Positions 19,252 to 27,382 of a DNA stretch of 64,000 nucleotides are shown one piece after another. The position numbers were made by a program, and so were the translations under genes. Positions within the stretch are counted from its first letter, which is position 1, and each line of letters opens with the position of its first letter. The DNA comes from Streptomyces olivoverticillatus (GTDB lineage: Bacteria; Actinomycetota; Actinomycetes; Streptomycetales; Streptomycetaceae): the NCBI RefSeq assembly GCF_014203555.1, contig NZ_JACHJH010000004.1, positions 575,246 through 639,245 of the forward strand, read 5' to 3'. The notes under the pieces are model-generated. The model saw only the letters and a program-made list of their open reading frames with translations, was not told where the DNA came from and did no database searches.

Positions 19252-20232
19252 ATGACCAGGACCCTGCGCAGGGCGCGGACCGCCCGCGCCCTGCTGGCGA
19301 CGGCCGGTGCGGCCACCCTTGCGGTGGGGCTCGCCGCGTGCGGAGGCAACAGCCTGGAGAAGTCCAAGGACTCGGAGGGCTCCGCGAAGCCGGGGCAGGG
19401 CTCGCTGGTGATCGGGTCGGCGTCCTTCACCGAGTCGAAGGTGCTCGCGGAGATATACGCGGGGCTGCTCAAGGACGCCGGATATTCGACGTCGATCAAG
19501 ACCGTCGACGCCCGGGAGCTCTATGAGCCGGCGCTGGAGAAGGGCCAGATCGATGTGGTCCCCGAGTATGCGGCAACGCTCGCCGAATTCCTGAACAAGA
19601 AGCAGAACGGGAAGGACGCCCCGGCCGTCGCCTCCGCCGATGCCGACGCCACCGTGAAGGCGTTGCGCAAACTCGCCGAGCCGCGCGGGCTGAAGGTGCT
19701 CGACGCGGGCGGCGCCGTCGACCAGAACGCCTTCGCCGTGACCTCGGACTTCGCACAGAAGCACGGTCTCAAGACGCTTTCCGATCTTGGAAAGTCAAAG
19801 GAGAAGGTCAAGCTCGCCGCCGGTGACGAATGCCCCCAGCGGCCCTTCTGCCAGCCCGGTCTGGAGAAGACCTACGGCATCGACGTCACCGGCATCGACC
19901 CGCTGGAGGTCGGCAGCACCCAGGCCAAGCAGGCGGTCAAGGCGGGCAAGGACCAGCTGCTGCTGACCACGACCACCGACGCCACGCTCGAACAGTTCGG
20001 ATTGGTGCTTCTCCAGGACGACAAGAAGCTCCAGAACTCCGACAACGTCCTGCCGGTGATGAATGCCAAGAAGGCCGGCGACCAGAAGATCGCCGATGCC
20101 CTCGCCAAGCTCAACAAGGTGCTGACCACGGCCGATCTGACGGAACTCAACAAGAAGGTGGACGCGCAGCGGCTCAAGCCCGCCGATGTCGCCGCGGCCT
20201 ACCTCAAGGACAAGGGCCTCGTCTCGAAGTGA
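19252..20232 (+). CDS. substrate-binding lipoprotein of the compatible-solute ABC transporter (OpuCC/ProX type)
   Basis: The 326-residue protein has a twin-arginine-like basic start (MTRTLRRARTARALL), a hydrophobic core and the lipobox VGLAAC, so it is anchored by a lipidated Cys near residue 31. The mature part begins after a Ser/Lys linker with LVIGSASFTESKVLAEIYAGLLKDAG, the OpuAC signature. ALEKGQIDVVPEYAATLAEF is also typical. It binds a quaternary ammonium solute outside the membrane and hands it to the permeases. GGAG stands 9 nt before ATG 19252. Confidence 0.92.
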   Translation: MTRTLRRARTARALLATAGAATLAVGLAACGGNSLEKSKDSEGSAKPGQGSLVIGSASFTESKVLAEIYAGLLKDAGYSTSIKTVDARELYEPALEKGQIDVVPEYAATLAEFLNKKQNGKDAPAVASADADATVKALRKLAEPRGLKVLDAGGAVDQNAFAVTSDFAQKHGLKTLSDLGKSKEKVKLAAGDECPQRPFCQPGLEKTYGIDVTGIDPLEVGSTQAKQAVKAGKDQLLLTTTTDATLEQFGLVLLQDDKKLQNSDNVLPVMNAKKAGDQKIADALAKLNKVLTTADLTELNKKVDAQRLKPADVAAAYLKDKGLVSK

Positions 20233-20344
20233 CGGCGAGCTCGATGGAGTGCTCGAAGTGACGGAGTAGGGGAGAAGTAAGATCAAGGGAAGAGTTTGGT
20301 GGTGGGGTCACACTTCCGTGGCAACGCACGGTAAGTTTCAGGCC

Positions 20345-21355
20345 ATGCCACGAGGACGCCACCGCCATTCCGCACCCCTGCACCGGCTTCTTCCACCGGC
20401 GACGGTCGCCGCGACTTCGGTCGCCTGCGCCGCCGGTGCCCTGGTGGTCGGTGAACCACTCGTCATACGCGGTCTCGCCGTGGCCGCGGGTGCGGCCACG
20501 GTGGTCGGAGCGGTGCTGATGCGCCGCTGGGACCGCTCCGCGGGCAAGCGCGTGGCCCAGCTGACCGCCGCCCGGGTGCGCGACGAGTGGAAGACCGACG
20601 AGCGCATAGCCGAGCTGGAGACGGATCTCGAAGAGACCCGTCTGCTGCGCACCAGGGTCGAGGCCAAGCTGCGCGCCAAGCGTGGCGAACTGGCCCGCCT
20701 GCGCACCGAGCACGCCGATCTGCTGCGCCGGTACGCCGCCGCCGAGACCGGCCGCGCCAGTGCCCTCGAAGGCCGCCGTCTGCTGGCGAAGGGCGGGGCG
20801 CAGGGCTCCGCCGCGCGCGGCGAGGCGAGTGCACCCGCCGTCTTCGACGCCGCCGCCTTCGCCAAGGCCGCGGACGCCCTCCGCGACCTCGGCCGCAACG
20901 CCGCCGCCCAGCGCGACGCCGCCGCCCGGCGCGACGACGAGCCGAAGACGCCCGCTGCCAAGGCCCCCGCGCCCGCCAAGGCGCCCATGGCCAAGGCCCT
21001 GGAGGCGCCCAAGCCGAAGGCCGCCGCCGCTCTGGAGAAGGCGGAGAAGCCGGCGAAGGCAGAGAAGTCGGAGAAGAAGAAGCCGGCGGGGAAGAAGGAC
21101 GCCCCCGCCGCGTCGCCCGCCGTGCGCACCCAGGGCGGTTTCGACTTCTTCGGCAACCAGAAGAAGAAGCCGTCCCTGCCCCCGAGGCCCGTCGAGGAGC
21201 AGGATCTGGCCGACGTCGTCGGCGAGGAGGCCCTCGCCGAGGCCAAGGCCGAATCCGAGGCGGCCACCGGCAAGGACGGCGCGGTCATAGACCTGACCGC
21301 ACACGACGAGACCGAGCAGATCGACGTCGCCGAGCTGCGCAGCGCGATCTCGTAG
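20345..21355 (+). CDS. hypothetical membrane-anchored coiled-coil protein
   Basis: The roughly 336-residue protein starts MPRGRHRHSAPLHRLLPP and has two membrane segments (about residues 19-60). A charged coiled coil follows (about 75-145: ERIAELETDLEETRLLRTRVEAKL and on), then a long Ala/Lys/Pro-rich tail with repeated KAPAPAK-like units and a last acidic stretch ending DVAELRSAIS. A GTG at 20318 would add nine residues. The protein is conserved in Streptomyces next to the orphan nuoD. No known domain is seen; scaffold or cell-pole functions are possible but unproven. Confidence 0.75.
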   Translation: MPRGRHRHSAPLHRLLPPATVAATSVACAAGALVVGEPLVIRGLAVAAGAATVVGAVLMRRWDRSAGKRVAQLTAARVRDEWKTDERIAELETDLEETRLLRTRVEAKLRAKRGELARLRTEHADLLRRYAAAETGRASALEGRRLLAKGGAQGSAARGEASAPAVFDAAAFAKAADALRDLGRNAAAQRDAAARRDDEPKTPAAKAPAPAKAPMAKALEAPKPKAAAALEKAEKPAKAEKSEKKKPAGKKDAPAASPAVRTQGGFDFFGNQKKKPSLPPRPVEEQDLADVVGEEALAEAKAESEAATGKDGAVIDLTAHDETEQIDVAELRSAIS

Positions 21356-21378
21356 GACCGCCCGCCGGGCGCGTACGG

Positions 21379-22521
21379 CTACTTGTCGATGTCGCCGACC
21401 ACGAAGAACAGCGAACCCAGGATCGCGACCATGTCGGCGACCAGCGTGCCCGGCAGCAGCTCGACCAGCGCCTGGATGTTGTTGAACGAGGCCGAGCGCA
21501 GCTTCAGCCTGTAGGGCGTCTTGTCGCCCTTGGAGACGAGGTAGTAGCCGTTGAGCCCCAGCGGGTTCTCGGTCCAGACGTAGGTGGCGCCCTCCGGCGC
21601 CTTGAGCACCTTGGGCAGCCGCTGGTTGATCGGGCCCTGCGGCAGCCCGGCCAGCCGCTCCAGGCAGGCGTCGGCCAGGTCCAGCGAATTGTGCGTCTGC
21701 TCCAGCAGGCACTCGAAGCGGGCCAGGCAGTCGCCCTCCTCGCGGGTGACGACCTTGAGGGTGTCGGCCAGCTCGGCGTAGGCGAGGTACGGCTCGTCGC
21801 GGCGCAGGTCGAAGTCGACGCCCGAGGCGCGGGCGATCGGCCCGCTGACCCCGTAGGCGTGCACGGTCTCCCGGGACAGCACGCCGACGCCGCGCGTACG
21901 GCCGCGGAAGATCTCGTTGCCGAGCACCAGCCGGTCGTAGACGTCCATGCGGGAGCGGACCTCGGCCACCGCGTGCCGGGCGCGGCCGAGCCAGCCCGCG
22001 GGCAGGTCCTCCTTGAGGCCGCCGACGCGGTTGAACATGTAGTGCATCCGGCCGCCGGAGACCTCCTCCATCACCGTCTGGAGCTCCTCGCGCTCGCGGA
22101 AGGCGTGGAAGACGGGGGTGATGCCGCCGAGCTCCAGCGGGTAGGAGCCGAGGAACATCAGATGGTTGAGCACCCGGTTCAGCTCGGCCAGCAGGGTGCG
22201 CGTCCACACCGCGCGCTCGGGGACCTCCATGCCGAGCATCCGCTCGACGGCGATGACGACGCCCAGCTCGTTGGAGAACGCCGACAGCCAGTCGTGGCGG
22301 TTGGCGAGCATGACGATCTGGCGGTAGTCGCGCGCCTCGAACAGCTTCTCCGCGCCGCGGTGCATATAGCCGACGACCGGCTCCGCCTCCCGGATGCGCT
22401 CGCCGTCGAGGACCAGGCGCAGCCGCAGCACGCCGTGCGTTGACGGGTGCTGAGGCCCTATGTTGAGCACCATGTCGGTGCTCTCCGCCGCGCCGCCGAT
22501 GCCGACTGTCGTCTCCGTCAT
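21379..22521 (-). CDS. nuoD: NADH-quinone oxidoreductase subunit D paralogue (orphan NuoD)
   Basis: This is a 380-residue 49-kDa-type complex I subunit. NIGPQHPSTHGVLRLRLVLDGE, GYMHRGAEKLFEARDYRQI, TPVFHAFREREE and the ending MVAILGSLFFVVGDIDK are diagnostic. The other nuo genes are absent from this locus, so it is a second, orphan copy as in other Streptomyces. ATG 22521 (MTETTVGIGG) is preferred over an upstream in-frame ATG at 22593. It lies 75 bases downstream of a MidA-like methyltransferase in the same direction. Arg55 aligns with the arginine that NDUFAF7 methylates in mammalian NDUFS2. Confidence 0.93.
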   Translation of the reverse strand: MTETTVGIGGAAESTDMVLNIGPQHPSTHGVLRLRLVLDGERIREAEPVVGYMHRGAEKLFEARDYRQIVMLANRHDWLSAFSNELGVVIAVERMLGMEVPERAVWTRTLLAELNRVLNHLMFLGSYPLELGGITPVFHAFREREELQTVMEEVSGGRMHYMFNRVGGLKEDLPAGWLGRARHAVAEVRSRMDVYDRLVLGNEIFRGRTRGVGVLSRETVHAYGVSGPIARASGVDFDLRRDEPYLAYAELADTLKVVTREEGDCLARFECLLEQTHNSLDLADACLERLAGLPQGPINQRLPKVLKAPEGATYVWTENPLGLNGYYLVSKGDKTPYRLKLRSASFNNIQALVELLPGTLVADMVAILGSLFFVVGDIDK

Positions 22522-22596
22522 GGGGCTAGTCTCACCCCTGACCCGCCCCTTGCCGAAACCGGGGCGCGGCTCCCCGGGCCGTGTCAGAGGCATCCC

Positions 22597-23583
22597 CTAG
22601 AGCAGAGGGGAAGCGAGCCCCACCGGCTGGAGCAGCCAGCCGAACGCGCCCAGGCCCCCCGGGGCCGTCAGCTCCGCCGCCTCGCCCGCCGCGCCGAGCG
22701 CGCGGACGTACGCGGCCGGGTCCTCGGAGGCCAGGGCCAGCGGCGGGCGGCTGCCGTCCACGCCGAGCGCGCGCAGCGCCTCGCGCTGGCTGGTCAGCGA
22801 AGCCCCGGCCCCTGCGCACGCGTCCAGCGCGACGTGCGCGGTGATGTCGCACGAGCCGTCCGGCACCGGGCGGACCTCGCGGCCCTCCCGGAAGCCGGTG
22901 AGCGTGCCGAAGGGCGGCCGGGCGGCGCATTCGTGGGCGTAGTCGGCCGCCACCGCGAGCCCGGCCCGCAGGCTGCCCACCGCCCGGGCCCAGGCCGTGT
23001 CGCGCGGGTGGCCGATCTCGGCGCGGGAACCGGGCGGCGCGCCTTCGAGCGGCCACCAGCGGTCCAGCCACGTCGCGTCCTCGCCCGCGACCGGGTCGCC
23101 GAGCAGCTCCTCGCCGTCCTCGCGGACGAGCACCCGGCGGGGCGTACCCTCGCCGTCCGCCTCGGCGACGTCCAGCGGCACGTTGTCGAGCCACTCGTTG
23201 GCGAACAGCAGCCCCTGTACTCCGTCCGGCGGGGCGTCCAGCCAGGTCACGCGCTCGTCGAGCCTGTCCGGCCGGTCCGCGATCTCCACCGCGTACGGGC
23301 GCAGCCGCCCGGCGAGCTCCGGCGGGCACCGGTCGAGCACCCCGGCCACGAGTTCGCCGCGCCCCGCGCCCACATCGGTGAACGCCAGCTCCGCCGGGTG
23401 CCCGAGGGCGGCGTCGACGCGGCGCAGCAGTTCCACGACGGCACCGGCGTACAGCGGCGAGGCGTGCACGGAGGTCCGGAAGTGCCCGGCGGGGCCCTCG
23501 GGACGGCGGTAGAAGCCGCCGGGGCCGTACAGGGCGGCCTCGGCCGCCTCCCGCCACGTTCTCGTTCCGCTTGCCATGTGCAC
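22597..23583 (-). CDS. SAM-dependent methyltransferase of the MidA/NDUFAF7 family
   Basis: The 328-residue protein shows an early FYRRPEGPAGHFRTSV stretch, SAM-binding motif I FTDVGAGRGELVAGVL, YAVEIADRP, and LLFANEWLDNVPLDVAEAD, where family members have the NE-DA/LP motif. It is shorter than the mitochondrial enzyme. NDUFAF7 dimethylates one arginine of the complex I subunit NDUFS2; the gene here precedes a paralogue of exactly that subunit. ATG 23583 (MHMASG) or ATG 23577 could be used. It is divergent from a histidine kinase. Confidence 0.85.
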   Translation of the reverse strand: MHMASGTRTWREAAEAALYGPGGFYRRPEGPAGHFRTSVHASPLYAGAVVELLRRVDAALGHPAELAFTDVGAGRGELVAGVLDRCPPELAGRLRPYAVEIADRPDRLDERVTWLDAPPDGVQGLLFANEWLDNVPLDVAEADGEGTPRRVLVREDGEELLGDPVAGEDATWLDRWWPLEGAPPGSRAEIGHPRDTAWARAVGSLRAGLAVAADYAHECAARPPFGTLTGFREGREVRPVPDGSCDITAHVALDACAGAGASLTSQREALRALGVDGSRPPLALASEDPAAYVRALGAAGEAAELTAPGGLGAFGWLLQPVGLASPLL

Positions 23584-23698
23584 ACGTTATGCGCGCCTGG
23601 CGGTCACAGGGCCTCCACCTTGGGGAGTAGAAGAGGAGCGGTCGGATCGATCGTCCGGTTGACCCCCGCACGTACCCGCCGTGCCTACGCTGGGTGAC

Positions 23699-24895
23699 GT
23701 GCAGCGCCTCTACGACTTCTTCCGCAGACACCCGACCGGAGTGGACAGCTTCTGGGCGGTTCTGCTGCTGGGCACCAGCGCTCTGTCCATCCTCGAGGGC
23801 GGCGCGGTGTCGGGGTCGAGGCCCGCGCAGATCGTGACGGCGCTGGCGTTGAGCGTGGTGGTCGCGCTGCGGCGGCGCGCCCCGGAGAAGATGCTGCTGC
23901 TGGCCACGGCGGCCGGGCTGGCCCAGCTGGGGCTCAATGTCTCGGTGGACGTCGCCGACTTCGCCCTGCTGGTGATCATCTACACGGTGGCGTCCGGAGG
24001 CACCCGGTGGGCCTCCCGGTACGCGCTGATCGCCGGCGTCATTGCCCCGGTGATCGCCCAGCTGCGCTGGCCCAACCCCCACCAGGACATGGGCACCCAG
24101 GTGCTGGGCACCGTCTTCGTCACCGTCCCGTTCGTCCTCGCCTGGGTGCTCGGTGATTCAATGCGCACCCGTCGCGCGTACTGGGCGCAGCTGGAAGAGC
24201 GGGCCACGCGCCTGGAGAAGGAGCGCGAGCAGCAGGCGCGGATCGCCGTGACCGCCGAGCGGGCCCGCATCGCGCGCGAGCTGCACGACGTGGTCGCGCA
24301 CAACGTGTCGGTGATGGTGGTGCAGGCCGACGGTGCCGCGTACGTCCTGGACTCCTCGCCCGAGCAGGCCAAGCAGGCGCTGGAGACGATCTCGGGCACC
24401 GGCCGACAGGCGCTGGCGGAGATGCGCCGCCTGCTGGGCGTGCTGCGCACCGACGAGGGCGCGGAGGGCGGCGAGTACGTCCCACAGCCCGACGTCGAGC
24501 AGATCGGCGAGCTCGTCGAGCAGGTGCGGCGCGCGGGCCTGCCGGTGGAGTTCGAGGTCGAGGGCGCGCCGCGGCCGCTGCCCAGCGGCGTGGAGCTGAC
24601 GGCCTACCGCATCGTCCAGGAAGCGCTGACCAACACCCGCAAGCACGGTGGCCCGGACGTGGGCGCCAGCGTGCGGCTGACGTACTTCGACGACGGGCTG
24701 GGCCTGCTCGTCGAGGACGACGGCCGCGGCGCGCAGCACGAGCTGTACGAGTCGGGGGGCGCGGACGGCATGGGGCACGGCCTGATCGGCATGCGCGAGC
24801 GCGTCGGCATGGTCGGGGGCACCCTGGACGCGGGGCCGCGGTCGGGCGGCGGCTTCCGGATCAGCGTGCTGCTGCCGATCAAGCCGGGCCGTTGA
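23699..24895 (+). CDS. two-component sensor histidine kinase (HisKA_3/NarL-partner type)
   Basis: The kinase has about 398 residues from GTG 23699 (VQRLYDFFRRHP). Five membrane segments occupy residues 18-150, followed by a short coiled coil, the dimerisation/phosphoacceptor motif ARIARELHDVVAHNVSVMVVQADGA (His in ELHDVV) and an ATPase domain with YRIVQEALTNTRKHG and GHGLIGMRERVGMVGG. No extracytoplasmic sensor domain is evident, so the signal is probably sensed in the membrane. TACGCT (23686-23691) lies 7 nt before the GTG, suggesting a leaderless transcript. The partner regulator follows after 67 bases. Confidence 0.9.
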   Translation: MQRLYDFFRRHPTGVDSFWAVLLLGTSALSILEGGAVSGSRPAQIVTALALSVVVALRRRAPEKMLLLATAAGLAQLGLNVSVDVADFALLVIIYTVASGGTRWASRYALIAGVIAPVIAQLRWPNPHQDMGTQVLGTVFVTVPFVLAWVLGDSMRTRRAYWAQLEERATRLEKEREQQARIAVTAERARIARELHDVVAHNVSVMVVQADGAAYVLDSSPEQAKQALETISGTGRQALAEMRRLLGVLRTDEGAEGGEYVPQPDVEQIGELVEQVRRAGLPVEFEVEGAPRPLPSGVELTAYRIVQEALTNTRKHGGPDVGASVRLTYFDDGLGLLVEDDGRGAQHELYESGGADGMGHGLIGMRERVGMVGGTLDAGPRSGGGFRISVLLPIKPGR

Positions 24896-24962
24896 TCTCC
24901 TGCGTACTGTTGCGCAGCATCCTTCGCACATTCCTGCACATCACTATCGAGAGGTACCCCGC

Positions 24963-25637
24963 ATGGCGATCCGCGTGATGCTCGTCGACGACCAGGTGCT
25001 GCTGCGCACCGGCTTCCGCATGGTGCTGGCGGCGCAGCCCGACATGGAGGTCGTCGCCGAGGCCGGGGACGGCGCGGAGGCGCTGGAGGTGGTCGCGGCC
25101 ACCGCGGTGGACGTCGTCCTGATGGACGTCCGCATGCCCAGGATGGACGGGGTGGAGGCGACGCGCCGCATCTGCGCCCGGACCGATCCGCCGAAGGTGC
25201 TGATCCTGACCACCTTCGACCTGGACGAGTACGCCTTTTCGGCCCTGAAGGTCGGCGCGAGCGGCTTCATGCTCAAGGACGTGCCGCCCGCCGAACTGCT
25301 GGGTGCGATCCGGGCGGTGCACAGCGGTGACGCGGTGGTGGCGCCCAGCACCACGCGACGGCTGCTGGACCGCTTCACGCCGATGCTGCCGAGCGCGGGC
25401 GGCGAGCCGGCCAACGCCGAGCTCGGCAAGCTCACCGACCGGGAGCGCGAGGTGATGCTGCTGGTCGCGCAGGGCCTGTCCAACGGGGAGATCGCGGGGC
25501 GGCTGGTGCTGTCGGAGGCCACGGTCAAGACGCACGTGGGCCGGATCCTCACCAAGCTGGGCCTGCGGGACCGGGTACAGGTGGTGGTGATGGCGTACGA
25601 GAGCGGACTGGTGCGCGCGGGCGGCGGCGGGCGCTGA
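24963..25637 (+). CDS. LuxR/NarL-family response regulator
   Basis: The 224-residue regulator has an N-terminal receiver domain (MLVDDQVLLRTGFRMVL, phosphoacceptor Asp in VVLMDVRMPRMDG, Thr in ILTTFDLDEY, Lys in FMLKDVPP) and a C-terminal LuxR helix-turn-helix (LTDREREVMLLVAQGLSNGEIAGRL). GAGAGG precedes ATG 24963. It pairs with the kinase just upstream. Target genes are not evident; the divergent methyltransferase-nuoD genes are the nearest candidates. Confidence 0.92.
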   Translation: MAIRVMLVDDQVLLRTGFRMVLAAQPDMEVVAEAGDGAEALEVVAATAVDVVLMDVRMPRMDGVEATRRICARTDPPKVLILTTFDLDEYAFSALKVGASGFMLKDVPPAELLGAIRAVHSGDAVVAPSTTRRLLDRFTPMLPSAGGEPANAELGKLTDREREVMLLVAQGLSNGEIAGRLVLSEATVKTHVGRILTKLGLRDRVQVVVMAYESGLVRAGGGGR

Positions 25638-25652
25638 CCGCCGCCTCCTGGC

Positions 25653-26771
25653 TCAGCGCAGCACGCCCTCCAGGAAGTCGCTGCCCAGGCGGGCCACCAC
25701 GGTGAGGTCCAGCTGGTGGAGCACGTACCGGCCGCGCCGCCGCGTCGTGATCAGTTCGGCCTTCTTGAGCACCGCGATGTGCCGCGAGACCTCGGGCGCG
25801 GTGATCTCGAGGGCGGTGGCCAGCTCGCCCGTGCTGAAGGCGGACCGTGACAGGTAGCGGCACATCCGCATCCGCATCTGGTGGGACAGCGCCTCCAGCC
25901 GCAGTTTGAGCAGCTCGACCGAGGCGGGGCCCGGCAGTTCGGGGGCGGCCACGGGGTAGTGGATCACCGGGCGCCAGCCGGGGGCGTGCCCCACCCACAG
26001 GTGGGGCCAGCCCAGGGAGGACGGGACCAGGGTGATGCCGGTGCCGACCGCCGGGTCGAGCGCGGTCGTCCGGCCGCTGCCCAGCTTGTCGACGATGATC
26101 CGGGAGCCGTCCGAGGGCAGGGCGATCGCGGGCGACACCTCGGCCAGCGCCTCGGCCAGGCCCTTGTGGCGCAGCAGCTCCGTCTTGTGCCGGGAGTCGG
26201 CGGCGAGCTGCACCCGCACCCGGTGCCAGACGTCGTTGAAGAACGCCTCCGCGCAGTCCTCGAACAGGCGGCGCAGCCAGGACCGTACGGCGGGCGGGTC
26301 GTCCAGCAGCCGCTTGGCGAAGTCCAGTTGCCGGGGGCCGCGCGCGGTGGCCCGGTCCAGGGCCAGCTTGCGGGCCTTGGCGTTGACCAGCGGCGACGGG
26401 CCGTTCTGGCTGTAGAGCCGGGAGCAGGAGATCTCCAGGGCGGCGTCGGCGAACAGGTCGTCGCTCATCCGGTCGAGCATGTCCAGGTCCTCGGCGAGCG
26501 TCGCGCCGGGCAAGCCCTGTGCGTCGGGCAGCGCGGCGAACGGCAGGCTGATGTCCGAGAACGTGGAGGTCCACAGGAAGTCCGCCTCGCACAGCCGGTC
26601 CGCGAGGTCCGGTTTGAGGCCGGCGTTGGTCGCGGTGGTCCAGCCGTGCAGTCCGGGGTGGTGCCCGGGCTCGGCCAAGGCGTGCAGTGCGGTGCACAGT
26701 TCGGCCAGGGGCGAGGGGCGGAACACCACCCGCTCGGGCGGCAGCCCGGCGATGTCGATCGTCACGCTCAT
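25653..26771 (-). CDS. ArsR-type winged-helix transcriptional regulator with long N-terminal DUF5937-like domain
   Basis: The 372-residue protein has a large N-terminal region (about 1-270, beginning MSVTIDIAGLPPERVVFRPSPLAEL) and a C-terminal winged helix (about 285-372: LRLEALSHQMRMRMCRYLSRSAFSTGELATALEITAPEVSRHIAVLKKAELI). The HTH carries no Cys-rich metal site, so a ligand in the N-terminal domain is more likely. ATG 26771 faces a perfect palindromic operator 36 bases upstream, shared with a small divergent gene. It is convergent with the response regulator at 15 bases. Confidence 0.85.
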   Translation of the reverse strand: MSVTIDIAGLPPERVVFRPSPLAELCTALHALAEPGHHPGLHGWTTATNAGLKPDLADRLCEADFLWTSTFSDISLPFAALPDAQGLPGATLAEDLDMLDRMSDDLFADAALEISCSRLYSQNGPSPLVNAKARKLALDRATARGPRQLDFAKRLLDDPPAVRSWLRRLFEDCAEAFFNDVWHRVRVQLAADSRHKTELLRHKGLAEALAEVSPAIALPSDGSRIIVDKLGSGRTTALDPAVGTGITLVPSSLGWPHLWVGHAPGWRPVIHYPVAAPELPGPASVELLKLRLEALSHQMRMRMCRYLSRSAFSTGELATALEITAPEVSRHIAVLKKAELITTRRRGRYVLHQLDLTVVARLGSDFLEGVLR

Positions 26772-26806
26772 GCGTTCATCGTGCCTTCCTGTGAGAACGG
26801 CGGGCC

Positions 26807-26833
26807 GTCGATTGACGTTCCTCGTCAATCGAC
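26807..26833. promoter_or_regulatory. perfect 11-5-11 palindrome, likely operator of the ArsR-type regulator
   Basis: GTCGATTGACG (26807-26817), spacer TTCCT and the exact complement (26823-26833) stand midway between divergent starts at 26771 and 26871. Each arm contains TTGACG, a -35-like hexamer, on opposite strands. A repressor dimer here would block both promoters, giving autoregulation. Confidence 0.7.
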
Positions 26834-26870
26834 GAGCCGGCCTGGTGCCGGGCGCAGCACGGTGGAACAC

Positions 26871-27236
26871 ATGAACGCCACCCAGCAGCACATGCTCGAC
26901 GCCTACCGCGCTTCTGTCCACCAGCAGACCGCCCCGCCCGCCCCGGGCACGAACGAATGGCAGATGGTCCGCGAATTCCGCACCTGGCGCGCCTTCAGGG
27001 CGGTCGTGGACGAGCGCGTCGCGGCCCGGCGGGCTCGTCTGGCGGCCCTGTTCGCCTTCCTGAGACCGTCCACCGTGTCCCGTGCCACGACCGCGCCGGC
27101 TCCTGCCGCGACTCCCGCCCCCGCCCCCGCCCCCGCTCCCGCCCCGCGTCCGTCGGCCGGGCGCCCCGATGCGGTCCGGCTGCCTGCCGACCGCCTCGGC
27201 GACGGCTGCGGGACCCCGGCGCAGTGCCGGTCGTGA
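26871..27236 (+). CDS. small hypothetical protein with Ala-Pro repeats
   Basis: The predicted 121-residue protein begins MNATQQHMLDAYRASVHQQ, has a basic helical middle (TWRAFRAVVDERVAARRARLAAL) and then ten consecutive Ala-Pro-type dipeptides encoded by repeated GCCCCC-like hexamers. It shares a divergent operator with the ArsR-type gene, which supports it being real. No known domain is recognised. Confidence 0.55.
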   Translation: MNATQQHMLDAYRASVHQQTAPPAPGTNEWQMVREFRTWRAFRAVVDERVAARRARLAALFAFLRPSTVSRATTAPAPAATPAPAPAPAPAPRPSAGRPDAVRLPADRLGDGCGTPAQCRS

Positions 27237-27274
27237 CCCCGGCGGCCGACGGGCCGTAGCCCGGTCCCGCAGAG

Positions 27275-27283
27275 TTATCCACA
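27275..27283 (+). promoter_or_regulatory. isolated consensus DnaA box
   Basis: TTATCCACA at 27275-27283 matches the consensus DnaA box exactly. It lies 108 bases before the DUF2520-panC operon start and upstream of a TAGCAT hexamer (27321-27326). A single box is not an origin; it could link operon expression to DnaA or be chance. Confidence 0.35.
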
Positions 27284-27382
27284 GGCCTGGGGATGCCCAG
27301 GGGTCGGGGCGACCGCCTCGCGTAGCATGACAAGGGAATCGTCCGGTACCTCCGCGGACTGGAACGGAAGGCATCCCGCCGC

